Shown: positions 1 through 9,387 of the stretch, in pieces | Layout: the number at the start of each line of letters is the position of its first letter | Position numbering within the stretch: the first letter of the stretch is position 1 | Assembly: GCA_030248195.1 (NCBI GenBank) | Contig: JASAND010004038.1 | Location: 1 to 64,000 of the forward strand | Direction of reading: 5' to 3' | Length of the DNA stretch: 64,000 nt | Origin: Trissonchulus latispiculum | Lineage: Eukaryota; Nematoda; Enoplea; Enoplida; Ironidae | Translations under genes and position numbers: made by a program | The notes under the pieces: model-generated | Databases searched by the model: none | Told to the model about the DNA's origin: nothing | The model's input: the letters and a program-made list of their open reading frames with translations, nothing else

Positions 1-416
1 ATTTCAAGTTAGTTTTTTGATTCAGCTTTTGGTTAGCTCAGCATAAGCTTACAACTTAAGCTTACAACTTACAGCTTAGCTTATATCAAGCTAACGAAAA
101 GCTGAATCAAAAAACGGACTTCAGATTCGTGTTCTGCGGCCCAGAAAACCCCTATATACAACTTCTCAGCAAAATCGAAGACAAAAAATGTTTCGGTTAC
201 CCTTGGTCCCCCCTTACAAATCGAAAAAAGTCGAATTTCGCGAAATCGAAAAATTTTGCGATATTTGAACTCAGCGTGGTCGAAAACATACCCACACCAA
301 ATTTCAGCTCATTTGGTTGAGTTATAAGAACTTTGAGTGGTGGGGGGGGGGGTAATCTGGAAAAGACCCGAAACTTTTGGTCAAATAAGGAATAATAGTA
401 AACAAAACAATATATA

Positions 417-472
<56 letters not shown>

Positions 473-1320
473 GTAAACAATAGTTCTTTTGTCACAGTGT
501 TAAGGCAATTCACTTCTGTAAGCTTAACCATACAATGTGGCGATACGCAGTGTTGCTAATAGCTAATGTTGTGTTTTTCGTTTGTTTTTTCAGTTGCCTC
601 CATTTATACTAAGGATGAAGAAAATGATGACACAGACAAGGCTACTGCGGATATACCAGTTATGAAGAAGCTTCTAATTCGATCCCAGCCACAACAGTCG
701 GAAGAGGAACTATACAGTGGGACTTTCAATGTTCAGTGCTCGGCTGGTTCACCATATCAGGTTACTACACTATAAGTTTCACAACAGGGGGTAATGTTAT
801 CAACGTCGAATTAAAGAAGGATTAATTGTCACTCCAGCATCTGTGCTGTGACCCGAAATATTCAGATGGGTTTTCGGGGAGAGGGGTTGAGTTGAACTGG
901 CAGAGCGAGAATCCTCTTGTAGGTACTTGCTTACACATATGTAGCGAAGTGAGAGACTTATAAAAACGCGCATACAGAAATTGCGCATTAAATCTGGTAG
1001 GTAATTTTGAGAATGCTCCTAAGATGCCCTCTCTCTGGGCTAGCTTTGGTCCTGTGAGAGATATGAACCCCCGACTAACATATGTTAGAGACAGTCTGGT
1101 CACACACCTACACAATATGGGGTCGGGTCAAATTGCTCAGTGCCAACCAGCTTAGAACCAAACTTGAGCAAAATGCTTATTGATTAATTTATAAAAAGAT
1201 TTGAATAGCCAGCCAGCTGTTGTTCGTTCCTATTTGAGGGAACGCCCGCAGCACGGTGTTTCCATCCTAGTTACTGTTGATATGCGGCGGAGGTAGTATA
1301 CAATCCCGGGTTCTCTCACA
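1..1320. repeat. Segmental duplication, copy 1 (protease exon block)
   Basis: This block is nearly identical to 30165-31276 and remains recognisable, with indels, to about 31540 (both copies share a ctgttgatatgcgg stretch near the end). It starts inside the palindromic foldback element described at 29931-30527, so only the right half of that element is present here. It carries an (ATA)n microsatellite at 421-472 and the penultimate exon of an S1 protease at 594-760. The matching terminal exon seen in copy 2 does not follow; the Polinton starts just beyond the block. Copy 1 is therefore probably a broken gene duplicate. Confidence 0.85.
594..760 (+). pseudogene. Duplicate penultimate exon of a trypsin-like (S1) serine protease
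   Basis: A 167-bp open exon with a pyrimidine-rich cag acceptor before it and cag|gt donor after it. It is almost identical to the exon at 30771-30937, which can be joined in phase to a terminal exon starting GDSGAPLL. It encodes an acidic stretch, then a region ending CSAGSPYQ, which corresponds to the cysteine and substrate-pocket segment just before the catalytic serine of trypsins. No GDSGAP exon was found downstream in this copy before or after the Polinton, so the copy probably makes no protease. Whether it is spliced to anything cannot be told from the window. Confidence 0.6.
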
Positions 1321-1324
1321 CTTA

Positions 1325-1466
1325 GCTAATAATACTGGCTTGAGTCCTTGTCTAATACTCTACCTAATAATACTGGCTTGATTCCTTGTCTAATACCCTA
1401 CCTAATAACACTGGCTTGAGTCCCTAAGCTATGTCTACTAGCCTACCTAAGTAGTAATAGAGAGAT
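1325..1466 (+). repeat. Left terminal inverted repeat of the Polinton
   Basis: It holds about three 38-bp units of the type taatactggcttgagtcc, followed by a unique inner segment (gtctactagcctacctaag) that occurs inverted at 15160-15185. The outer limit is approximate. Confidence 0.85.
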
Positions 1467-1474
1467 CATCTGAG

Positions 1475-2062
1475 CGCACGTTGGGTGACGTTTTTAATCC
1501 CGATTTTGGGTGCCGATTTGCTTCCCTATTTTTGGGTGACATTTTTGATCCCACTTTTGGGTGACAGTTTTGATCTTATTTTTGGGTGACTGTTTTGATC
1601 TTATTATTGGGTACTGTTTGTCTCTCATATTTAGGTGACTAATTAGTTGTGAAAGGTTATATGTGATGGGTAGAATTTTTGGATGACAGTTTTGATCCAG
1701 CTTTTGGGTGACTATTTTGATCCCACGATAATGTAATGAATATATATGTAATGATTCAAACTTTTGGGTGACTATTTTAATCCTTACATTTGGGTGACTG
1801 TTTTGATCCCATGATAATGTAATGAAAATATTTGTAATGACTGGAATTTTGGGTGCCAATTTTGATCCCTATTTTTGGGTGACTGTTTTGATTCCACTTT
1901 TGGGTGACTGTTTTAATCCCACTTTTGGGTGCCAATTTTGATCCCACTTTTGGGTAACTATTTTGATCCAAAGATAATGTAATAAAAATATATGTAATGA
2001 CTGGAATTTTTGGGTGACTGTTTTGATCCCACTTTTGGGTGACCATTTTGATCTCACTTTAT
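1475..2062. repeat. 24-bp minisatellite inside the left end of the Polinton
   Basis: Degenerate tandem units of the form tttgggtgactgttttgatc repeat through this stretch with occasional at-rich interruptions (for example aatgtaatgaaaatatttg). Minus-strand open frames here are only translations of the repeat. No gene is seen. Confidence 0.85.
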
Positions 2063-2133
2063 GAAACCTATACTGTTTATGAAGCAACATTGATTGATCT
2101 ACCAGTAGTAAGATTGTAAGTTTAAATTATGCT

Positions 2134-2651
2134 ATGGAGAAGATTAGGGATTATGTGGTCTTGCTCTGTCAATATAATAACAATAATATAATAATAATAT
2201 ATAACCTTGTCCGGTTGCAGACGTCATGATTGAAATCGACAGGATGACCAGATTCCAGCGGGACACTATCAAGGCCAAGTCCAAATGCTACGGCACCATT
2301 GATCTCCTAACCAAACTGGTACAAAACACAAATTCAACTCCACTACTTCATCATGCCTTGGTATTATCCGGTCAGTACTACCTGGCCAAGCTACTGGACT
2401 GTCAACCCATGAAGGAGAGCGTCACATGGGAATTATGTTCAAACAGCCACCACCTAATATTCCGACGTCAGATAGCATTCCCAACACTTCAAGCAGCACG
2501 ACTCGATATTGCTGGTGTCCTTGCAACCTTAAAATGCAGCAATCGGATAATTGTTGTCACCGAATGGCTAGATGATTACAGAATAAAGACATGGACAATG
2601 CCAGAACTGTTTGCGTGTAATGTATGTGCAGATGTGAATAAATATGATTGA
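2134..2651 (+). pseudogene. Polinton gene with CARD-like helical domain, copy 1
   Basis: A paralogue of the next gene. The start at 2134 matches the start of the paralogue (MEKI), but an AAT/ATA-rich insertion at about 2170-2200 shifts the frame; the homologous part is then open from about 2211 to 2651. The N-terminal half is helical with a pattern resembling helices 4-6 of CARD death-fold domains (LLHHALVLSGQYYLAKLLD compared with typical CARD ALxETGQxxLAxxL). The C-terminal 75 residues are shared with copy 2 (KCSNRIIVVTEWLDDYR, then TWTMPE) and are not a family I recognise. The death-fold call is inference from pattern alone; the pairing is directly visible. Confidence 0.5.
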
Positions 2652-2770
2652 ACTGTTAATAAATTGTATGTGCTGTGAATATACTTTATGAAACCTGATA
2701 AAGCTATGCAGCAAAATTAGTTGATTAGTAAGTAAGAGTGTCTTGAGGTTACTGTTATCAACGCACTACG

Positions 2771-3259
2771 ATGGAGAAGATTAATTTGGAATTGTTTTGC
2801 GGGAAAATGGAACCTATGCCTGTCGCAGACTTCATGGTGGAGTACGAACGGATCACTAGATACTGCCGAGAATCCATCCAGGGGAAACTCAGATACTATG
2901 CAGCTCTGGATCTCCTACTCAGACTGAAGCAATGTGAAGTTTCCGCAACCTTACTTCACAAAGCACTGATGCAGTCCGGTCAGCACGACTTGGCGAAAGA
3001 ACTTGACTGTGAACGACTACAGAAGACCGTCACCTGAAAACTGTGCTCGGAGACCGATGACCTAATATTCCAATGTTGGAAGACGTTCCCAACCGTTCAA
3101 TCAACGCGATTCGACGCAGTAATGTTCCTCACATCCTTAAAATGTAACAACCGGACAGTTGTAATTACCGAGTGGTTGGGTGACTACAGAGGAACAACGT
3201 GGACGATTCCGGAATGGTTTGTATGCCCATGGACTCATCAAGACTGTAAAAAACATTGA
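2771..3259 (+). pseudogene. Polinton gene with CARD-like helical domain, copy 2
   Basis: It opens at ATG 2771 and reads to a TGA at 3035-3037, where copy 1 has a tryptophan codon. The same frame then continues with clear homology to copy 1 until TGA at 3257-3259, so this is a single nonsense change. The N-terminal domain includes LLHKALMQSGQHDLAKELD, the most CARD-like stretch, and the C-terminal domain includes KCNNRTVVITEWLGDYR. The two genes lie head to tail 120 bp apart. A role in modulating host death-fold signalling is possible but purely inferred; other helical adaptor folds would fit too. Confidence 0.5.
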
Positions 3260-3340
3260 AGCATGCTAAATGACAACTGTTATTACTGTTATTATAGTAT
3301 CAGTAAACGAAATGTTATGGACAACATTAGAGTAGGACAG

Positions 3341-3703
3341 TTATACAAGCATTTCTGACTCTAGCTTGTCTAAGATATTGTAAATAGCTTGAACATGACG
3401 ACGATGCTTTGTCTGAGTTCTTAAAAGTCTTAGTTTATCTCTGATGGCATCAATTTCTGGAATATGAGGTCTTGGTGGCAATCCACACACACCTCTTAAC
3501 GTCTGTTCATCCATGTGACATATCTCGTTGTATGCCATAAGCGATACTTGATCAACTGCTTCTCTATAAGTAGTGAGAATTGGGCTAGTCCAGGGTTTAC
3601 AACCAATGACCGTAACAACCGCCCATCGCCCGGTGGTCCAGATTCGAACACACGGGGATTGCCGAAGTGTCTTTTGCAAGAACTCGTTTAGTTGACTCCT
3701 CAT
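3341..3703 (-). CDS. Polinton protein of unknown function (120 aa)
   Basis: An intact minus-strand frame starting eight bases after the stop of the TBP-like gene, so the two probably share a transcript. The first half is mixed with a hydrophobic core (RWAVVTVIGCKPW). The second half is charged and probably helical, with several Lys/Arg-rich runs and a terminal leucine-spaced helix (AIYNILDKLE). I do not recognise the family. Its tight coupling to a TBP-like gene suggests a transcription-related role, but that is only neighbourhood inference. Confidence 0.55.
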   Translation of the reverse strand: MRSQLNEFLQKTLRQSPCVRIWTTGRWAVVTVIGCKPWTSPILTTYREAVDQVSLMAYNEICHMDEQTLRGVCGLPPRPHIPEIDAIRDKLRLLRTQTKHRRHVQAIYNILDKLESEMLV

Positions 3704-3710
3704 GACTACA

Positions 3711-4189
3711 CTACCTTACACACCTCAGTGCCTTCTTATTAACTAAAGCTCCTGTATTAATTAGGTCAGACTCATTTCTCGCACCAGTTAATATAACTTT
3801 GCCAGTGTAGAAAATCAGCACTGTAATGCCCAGTAGTTTGCAGGTGAGGCCATTAAATAACTCTGGTTCGTAACAAGCCTTGTGCCCCAGGATATCGTAC
3901 AATAATCTTAGATCAATAAATTTACCAATGTCAAAAGATCCAACCAAGTTTACCACCTTAGCCTCGCCAGTTAACCGGACACTAAGATAATTCGCAAGTG
4001 ATGATGTGCACTGATTCACCCTATCTACAGACTTACAACCAAGGCAGATGAAACTACCACTGGTGAACAGTTGAAATGTTGCTTCTTACCCCCAATAAAG
4101 CCTCTATAAAGCTTAATATTATGGATAGTTGACAAGTGGAGGTTCGTATCAAAACTCCCACTAAGTACAAGATTAACGATTTTCATCAT
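3711..4189 (-). pseudogene. TATA-binding-protein-like gene (two-repeat TBP fold), frameshifted
   Basis: The second half is open from 4019 to 3711 and matches the second TBP repeat closely: VGSFD, then YEPELFNGL, then VLIFYTGKVILTGA, corresponding to YEPELFPGL and LLIFVSGKxVLTGAK of eukaryotic TBPs. Upstream, a frame from ATG 4189 holds IVNLV-type sequence, and after a frameshift near 4060 the stretch LFTSGSFICLGCKSVD fits the end of the first repeat. The gene would be about 155 residues, close to the conserved TBP core, with no long N-terminal tail. TBP is normally a cellular factor; some large DNA viruses encode relatives. It lies well inside the Polinton ends, between other element genes. 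Confidence 0.85.
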
Positions 4190-4407
4190 GTGGAATACTA
4201 AAATCTCACAACACGTCTACATTAAGCACGGCAATAAGGCCTGTACTCGAACTGCCTCCAGATTCTATGGTAGTAAGAAGCACATAAAAAGCTTGTTAAC
4301 GAGTACAGTACAAAATCCTGACTATGGACACTGGATCAGTTTCCCAAGAAGATCGATCCTGTTTAAAAAATTTCAAGCTCCAGTTGGTCAAAAAAGCTCC
4401 CTTCATA

Positions 4408-4769
4408 ATGACGCGCCTTCTTATAAAGTTTTTGTTGTCTACGATTGTATCAGTGATTTTATCGTCACAGCATACCCAGTGTAAACTACCACCACTAGAG
4501 GACTCTGTCACGGTAGATAATGCCATCTTTATTCACAATGGTTGGACTGATATCTAGTATCACTTGACAGTTTCCATGAGATCCGCCAGTTTGTTTATAA
4601 CTGTCTAAACTTCCAGTGCCCAGTCTATATCAACGGATCTATTCCATGTCCCTACACATACACGTATAACGAGACGACCGTTTGCCTAGATAAAAATAAG
4701 GGTGTCCTTTCTGGTTTTATTGGTCCTGTCAGTTTTACAGCAGACCAGATATACCAGCTCTATAGCTAA
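4408..4769 (+). pseudogene. Small secreted cysteine-containing Polinton protein, frameshifted
   Basis: From ATG 4408 the product begins with a clear signal peptide (MTRLLIKFLLSTIVSVILSS), followed by a short mature region with cysteine near residue 25. The frame stops at 4555-4557. A neighbouring frame continues to TAA 4767-4769 with four cysteines in the first part (CLNFQCPVYI, then PCPYTYTYNETTVC) and an NET glycosylation site. This fits one secreted or membrane-exposed protein of about 120 residues broken by one frameshift. No family recognised. Confidence 0.5.
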
Positions 4770-4813
4770 TAAGAAGAGTCACCACCTCATACTCATATCT
4801 ACCAACCTACATC

Positions 4814-5134
4814 ATGTATACCGCTCTTAAACAACTCATTCGGCTCAGAAACTATCACAGGCGCAAATGCAGAAGGCGTCCAAAGCAAAAGATTATCATT
4901 TCGATTCCTGGTATTGGATGGCGACGAATTTTGCACGCCGATATGATGCTATGCTTCAGTGAAATAAAAGAACATAGAACAAGAAAATTTCACCATGAAA
5001 GATTTAACAAGCCTATCAGACGACAATAAGACACTACTCAATGCGAAGAAACAACAGAAGAAATGAAGGAAGAAATGTGTGAAAAAATTATTGACACTGA
5101 CGACATAATAAACTCTATGTTATGTGATGACTAA
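4814..5134 (+). pseudogene. Basic Polinton protein with acidic tail, one nonsense codon
   Basis: It reads from ATG 4814 as a strongly basic 71-residue protein (RRKCRRRPKQK near residue 16) to TAA at 5027-5029. The same frame then continues for 34 more codons with an acidic tail (EETTEEMKEEMCEK) to TAA 5132-5134, so the first stop may be a nonsense mutation. It sits 70 bp before the packaging ATPase. The basic-then-acidic layout would suit a nucleic-acid-binding protein. No family recognised. Confidence 0.4.
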
Positions 5135-5206
5135 TGTGTTGATGTGTGGTATTGTATTACTGTCAATAAATACTGAAGTTATATAAGCAGGTAGATAGGA
5201 AGTAAG

Positions 5207-5857
5207 ATGGAACGAGTGAAGACGCCAAAGTTTCAACATCCGTTTACATGTATTGTAGCGGCCCCTACTAAGGCAGGCAAGACTACCTTTGTGACTCGAT
5301 TGGTAGAGCATGCAGATGAAATGATCTCAGAACCTCCAGATAAGATTATTTGGTGCTACACTGAGTGGCAGGAAGCATATGAAAACTTACCTCATGTAGA
5401 ATTTGTCCAAGGATTGCCTGACCTAGACACTTTGAATACAAACGATACTAAACTATTGATCCTAGATGACCTAATGAGTGAGATTAAGCGACGACCTAAC
5501 CTAGTCCAACTGTTTACCCGTGGATGCCATCATTGGTCCTGTAGTGTCATAAACATTACTCAGGACATCTTCTACGACAGGCTGCGGACAAACAGGATAA
5601 ATAGTCAGTACATTGTCCTCATGAAAAATCCAGCAGATAAGCTAACTCCAATGAACCTAGCAAGGCAAATGTATCCTGGTAGAGTGAAAGGTTTTATGGA
5701 GTCTTTTGATCATGCTACTAATCGACCACATGGATATCTACTGATTGACCTATATCAGAACACACCAGAAAAGATCCGTCTACGAGGTCATATTTTCCCT
5801 GATGATCCCTACACCGACGTATATTCCATAAAAACTCAACCTGAACAGAAAAGTTAG
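5207..5857 (+). CDS. Genome-packaging ATPase (A32/FtsK-HerA type)
   Basis: An intact 216-residue P-loop ATPase of the kind that packages DNA into Polinton, adintovirus and virophage capsids. Walker A is at residues 19-26 (APTKAGKT), Walker B at 83-88 with the acidic pair D87-D88 (LLILDD), and a sensor-like glutamine at 119 (ITQD). The length and the simple single-domain layout match Polinton ATPases. The start at 5207 follows an AT-rich gap. It is followed two bases later by the small basic protein gene and then by the integrase, the usual Polinton order. This is one of the few undamaged genes in the element. Confidence 0.93.
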   Translation: MERVKTPKFQHPFTCIVAAPTKAGKTTFVTRLVEHADEMISEPPDKIIWCYTEWQEAYENLPHVEFVQGLPDLDTLNTNDTKLLILDDLMSEIKRRPNLVQLFTRGCHHWSCSVINITQDIFYDRLRTNRINSQYIVLMKNPADKLTPMNLARQMYPGRVKGFMESFDHATNRPHGYLLIDLYQNTPEKIRLRGHIFPDDPYTDVYSIKTQPEQKS

Positions 5858-5859
5858 CC

Positions 5860-6192
5860 ATGGATCGTTTTGAAAGAAATATCGATACACTGCGACTATT
5901 GTGTCGTTGCAAAAGTCGTAAGCAAAGAGATGCAATTGTTTACGGAAGTTCCGACCTGATTAAAGCTATTTGCGATTGTGCAGAAAATATCCTCTCTGGC
6001 AACTTAAAGATATCCGATAAAGAGAAGGCCAGACTAGCAAGATATAAACACACCCTAAGAATCCTACGCAATAAACGAGTCAGTCTCAAGAAAAAGAAGA
6101 AACTCATCGTTCAACACGGAGGATTTTTGCCAGCTCTCCTGGGACCAATTGTAGGTATTGTCAGTGGACTCCTTGGAAATCTCATAAGGTAA
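5860..6192 (+). CDS. Small basic Polinton protein with hydrophobic tail (pX-like)
   Basis: An intact 110-residue protein two bases after the ATPase. It has a helical N-terminal part, a lysine-rich segment near residues 84-91 (SLKKKKKL), then GGFLPALLGPIVG and a Gly/Leu-rich hydrophobic end. A protein with this GGFLPALL tail is conserved across animal Polintons. By analogy with small adenovirus core and membrane-active proteins it may condense DNA or act on membranes, but the function is inferred. Confidence 0.75.
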   Translation: MDRFERNIDTLRLLCRCKSRKQRDAIVYGSSDLIKAICDCAENILSGNLKISDKEKARLARYKHTLRILRNKRVSLKKKKKLIVQHGGFLPALLGPIVGIVSGLLGNLIR

Positions 6193-6225
6193 TAAAAACT
6201 GACATCAAACAGCAAAAGGACAACG

Positions 6226-6744
6226 ATGGAATACTCAATACTAGTTAAGCCAGACTTCTTTGACGAACATACAAGGGTATTGGAGAAGGAAGCAAGCAAT
6301 GTTCTTAAGTCTAAACTACCAGCAGACATCAAAAGTAAATTGTTTAAACAGGCAGACTACAGGCGTCGAATACTGCGGGAAAGACCAACGGAGATGACTC
6401 TCAAGTCCCATGCTATGCCAGACATTGTATCTACCTTACCACCAACACTACAGCAGAAGGGAAGACACCTGATTGAACATATTATGAGTATACCAGGACT
6501 CGTTAACAGTCGAGGTGAAATAGAGTATCAGGGTCAGCCAGCAGTTGGATCTAGAATATATGATCTGATTCACGACTTCATTCGTAACAGACCCAGTCAA
6601 CCACCAGCAGTAGGGTGGCAAACATTGGCAAAAGCATTAAGAGATAGCAACGTACCTCGAGAACTTATCGGAAATCCACGGTACATACAGACAGGTCAAG
6701 GAATAAGATCAGCCCTAAGAAAACTCAGATGGAAGCGGCACTAG
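6226..6744 (+). CDS. Conserved Polinton protein of unknown function upstream of integrase
   Basis: An intact 172-residue frame that overlaps the integrase start by 16 bp. The C-terminal half has the pattern GWQTLAKALRDSNVPRELIG, which is typical of a protein found next to the integrase in animal Polintons. The N-terminal half is charged and helical. No catalytic motif is visible. Its overlap with the integrase gene suggests co-expression. Confidence 0.75.
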   Translation: MEYSILVKPDFFDEHTRVLEKEASNVLKSKLPADIKSKLFKQADYRRRILRERPTEMTLKSHAMPDIVSTLPPTLQQKGRHLIEHIMSIPGLVNSRGEIEYQGQPAVGSRIYDLIHDFIRNRPSQPPAVGWQTLAKALRDSNVPRELIGNPRYIQTGQGIRSALRKLRWKRH

Positions 6745-7835
6745 AGAATAACGCTAATAATAATCGGACTAATACTGATTCTATTAACACTACCGATGCC
6801 ACGTTACAGACGATTTACTATGATCCGCAAAGTCCTGCAGCATTTGGCGGTATTGATCGGGTGTATCAGGAGGCGAAAAGACACGGAATCTCGAGGTCCT
6901 ATGTCGCTAATTGGTTGGCGAAACAGTACACTTACAGCATCCATAAACCAGTTAGACACAGATTCCCAACGCGGAGGTATCAGGTGGCCGGTATCGATGA
7001 CCTATGGCAAATAGACCTGGCAGATATGGTATCAATAGCAGACAAGAATGATGGGTACAAGTACCTATTCACCTGTATTGACGTCTTCTCCAAGTACGCA
7101 TGGGTAATCCCTGTTAAAAGCAAGGGAGGTCAAGAGATGACTAGAGCTTTTCGTAAGATACTGAATGATGGTAGACGACCACAACACTTACAGTCAGACA
7201 GAGGTAAAGAGTTTCTCAACAAAGATTTCCAGTCACTCCTCAAGGAGGACCATATCAACTTTTACACCTGCAACAATCCAGTGATCAAGTGTAGTCTTGT
7301 TGAACGATTCAATCGCACTATTAAGACAAAGATATGGAAATACTTTACCAAGACCAGATCGTACAGGTACATTGATGACCTCCCTCAACTCGTCGAAGGC
7401 TACAACAGTGCTCGCCACAGGAGTATTCGTATGATACCAGTGGAGGCATCACGGCCTGAAAATATGGAGACAGTCAGAACAGCACTATACGGACAACCAG
7501 AAACTCCTACACCAACTAAATTGCGGGTCGGAGATATGGTCCGAATCAGTAAGAGTAAAGGTCTCTTTGATAAAGGATACCTCCCTAATTGGTCAGAAGG
7601 GTTGTTCCGTATCAGAAGTATCAAGACAGGTGACCCACCCATGTACCTCCTGGAAGACTATGGTGGTGAAGAGGTGGTCGGTGGTTTCTATGCACCTGAG
7701 GTACAAAAGGTTGATGAACCAGACACATACTGGGTAGAAACAGTAATAAAAACAAGACATCGAAAGGTTCGTAGAGTATTCTGTCAAGTGGCTTGGATAC
7801 CCTGACAAGTTCAACGGTTGGATAACTAAAGACAA
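6729..7835 (+). pseudogene. Retroviral-type (rve) integrase with frameshifted chromodomain
   Basis: A 358-codon frame to TGA at 7803. The DDE catalytic triad is visible: D96 (QIDLAD), D157 (QSDRGKEF) and E192 (VERFNRT), with 34 residues between the last two. An SH3-like C-terminal domain follows (LRVGDMVRISK near 270). At the 3' end the frame is lost inside a chromodomain: the expected VKWLGYPDKFNGWI motif appears in another frame at about 7778-7819, so one indel near 7770 removes the domain end. Polinton integrases insert the element with 6-bp target duplications. The catalytic core is undamaged; only the chromatin-reading tail is broken. Confidence 0.9.
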
Positions 7836-8595
7836 TGGATTTTTACCTATACCTACCCAGTAATACTGGAGACTATGCAACGAACAAACTTCACAATTTC
7901 CGAGTCAAACTTCCACATCGTGTAGATCTTGAAGGTGAATGGGAGGTGGCACTTGTAGAACTTGGATATCCTGTCACCTGGTTCAATGTAGGAAACAAGG
8001 ACGATGCAAAGCTTGGAGTGACAGTTGGCAAGAAGACATTCCATAACCATATCCCATTGAACAATTATGAGTAAATATACCAGCCATGCGATGCCATCAA
8101 CTATACCCTTGAACTAACAAAGAAGGTCAACTGTGAATTGGCACATGATGAACTTCACAGGCGTGTTGGACTGAAACCTACTACCCTAGACGAAGAACCA
8201 GACTTCAAGGCGTTACATTTCAGTAAACAGTTAAAGTATATGCTATGATACTCAGATACCAAGGTCGTACCAAAGGAAAAGACAGTCTCGCCAACTAGAT
8301 ACGCAGTGGCTACTAATGCACCAGACCTGAGAGGTGGACTCTATTCCATCTTCATCTATTGTGACGTGGTAGCACTGCAAATGATAGGAAACACCATCGC
8401 ACCCATCATTCGTGTTGTCAGCATTGAAGGAAAACATAATGATACCGTTTATCGAATATACAATAATCCATACTATCAGTGCTAAGAAAAGAGTTTGATA
8501 GTATTGAAATACATATAAAGGATGATCACGGTATGGCGGTAAATTTTCAGTACGGAAAGGTTTTTGTTAAGTTACACTTTCGGAAGCGAAGATGA
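7835..8595 (+). pseudogene. Minor capsid (penton-like) Polinton protein, paralogue 1
   Basis: It opens with MDFYLYLPSNTGDY and contains GEWEVALVELGYP, a beginning widespread in animal Polinton minor-capsid-type proteins. In-frame stops interrupt it (TAA at 8072, TGA at 8246 replacing a conserved glycine after KYML, TAA near 8483). The same frame continues with YCDVVALQMIGNTIAPIIR, a conserved late motif, before a frameshift leads to the end at TGA 8593-8595. The stops arise by substitution, so this is real decay rather than only sequencing error. The penton role is known for the family by inference; I did not verify the fold. Confidence 0.75.
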
Positions 8596-9387
8596 TTGTA
8601 TACTTGACCGGAAAGGAAGGTACCTTTGATAACCAGTTGGCTCATCCTCTGCATCTACATGGTAGGTGGTCAGTTGCAATGATTGACTATCTATCCTCAC
8701 ACCTGGAAAGCCATTAATTCTAATACTGACACATTCATCATAGTCCTATTTGATGACAAGTTACGAAAGGTGGCTAACATACCCAGGCGAAGATACTTTA
8801 ACCTCCACGACCTAATGAATACCATGAACCTCACCATCCAGTCTATGCTCAATGAACGTCAGGAATCACCTCCTATACGTTTCGTCTATGATCAGGAAAA
8901 GGATCGAGTCTACCTAGACTTATACGAGAATCCAGAACACCTTGAAAGGCCTAACTTTGGTTTTGTCCAGTTCGCTCCTACCATTGTACGCATGCTTGGC
9001 TTCGACTCTCAGAAATTCAGCGTTGAACCCTTGGCATCCGATGTGAATAGGGATGCCCTTAGGAGTAAGAAGTTCTACGCACAACGTCCACCCTGCCTCA
9101 ACTACCACTATCTTCAAGTCCATTGTGATATCGTGAAAGAACAACTGATTGGCACAACTACCGGTAATGTACTGGCAATAGTAAAGGCAGGTGAAGAATA
9201 CGGTGATACAATTCAATACTCTCCTGAACCCCACTACGTTCCTGTGAATAAGCATGTGATCAATAGCATTAAAGTCCATATAAACAATCATATTGGCAGG
9301 AGAGTTCATTTTGAGTATGGTAGTATAGTTATAAAGCTTCACTTCAAGAAAGACAATGAGGACGAGATATCATCCAGAAACCGTTGA
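8592..9387 (+). pseudogene. Minor capsid (penton-like) Polinton protein, paralogue 2
   Basis: It starts at ATG 8592, overlapping the end of paralogue 1 by ATGA. After about 34 codons the frame shifts near 8690, and the remainder is open from 8683 to 9387. It shares landmarks with paralogue 1: YPHTW, then VRMLGFDSQKF, and VHCDIVKEQLIGTTTGNVLA. The two genes are a tandem duplication of one capsid protein family. The protein presumably occupies a capsid vertex or similar minor position. Confidence 0.75.

Noticed and set aside
322..531. Poly-isoleucine membrane-like frame
   Set aside because: It is the (AAT)n microsatellite read on the minus strand; the same applies at 30483-30689.
1494..2090. 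Three overlapping minus-strand frames rich in SPK and QNSHPK
   Set aside because: They are the 24-bp minisatellite in different frames.
4188..4484. 98-codon plus-strand frame
   Set aside because: It begins beside the TBP-like start on the opposite strand and overlaps the better supported signal-peptide gene in another frame.
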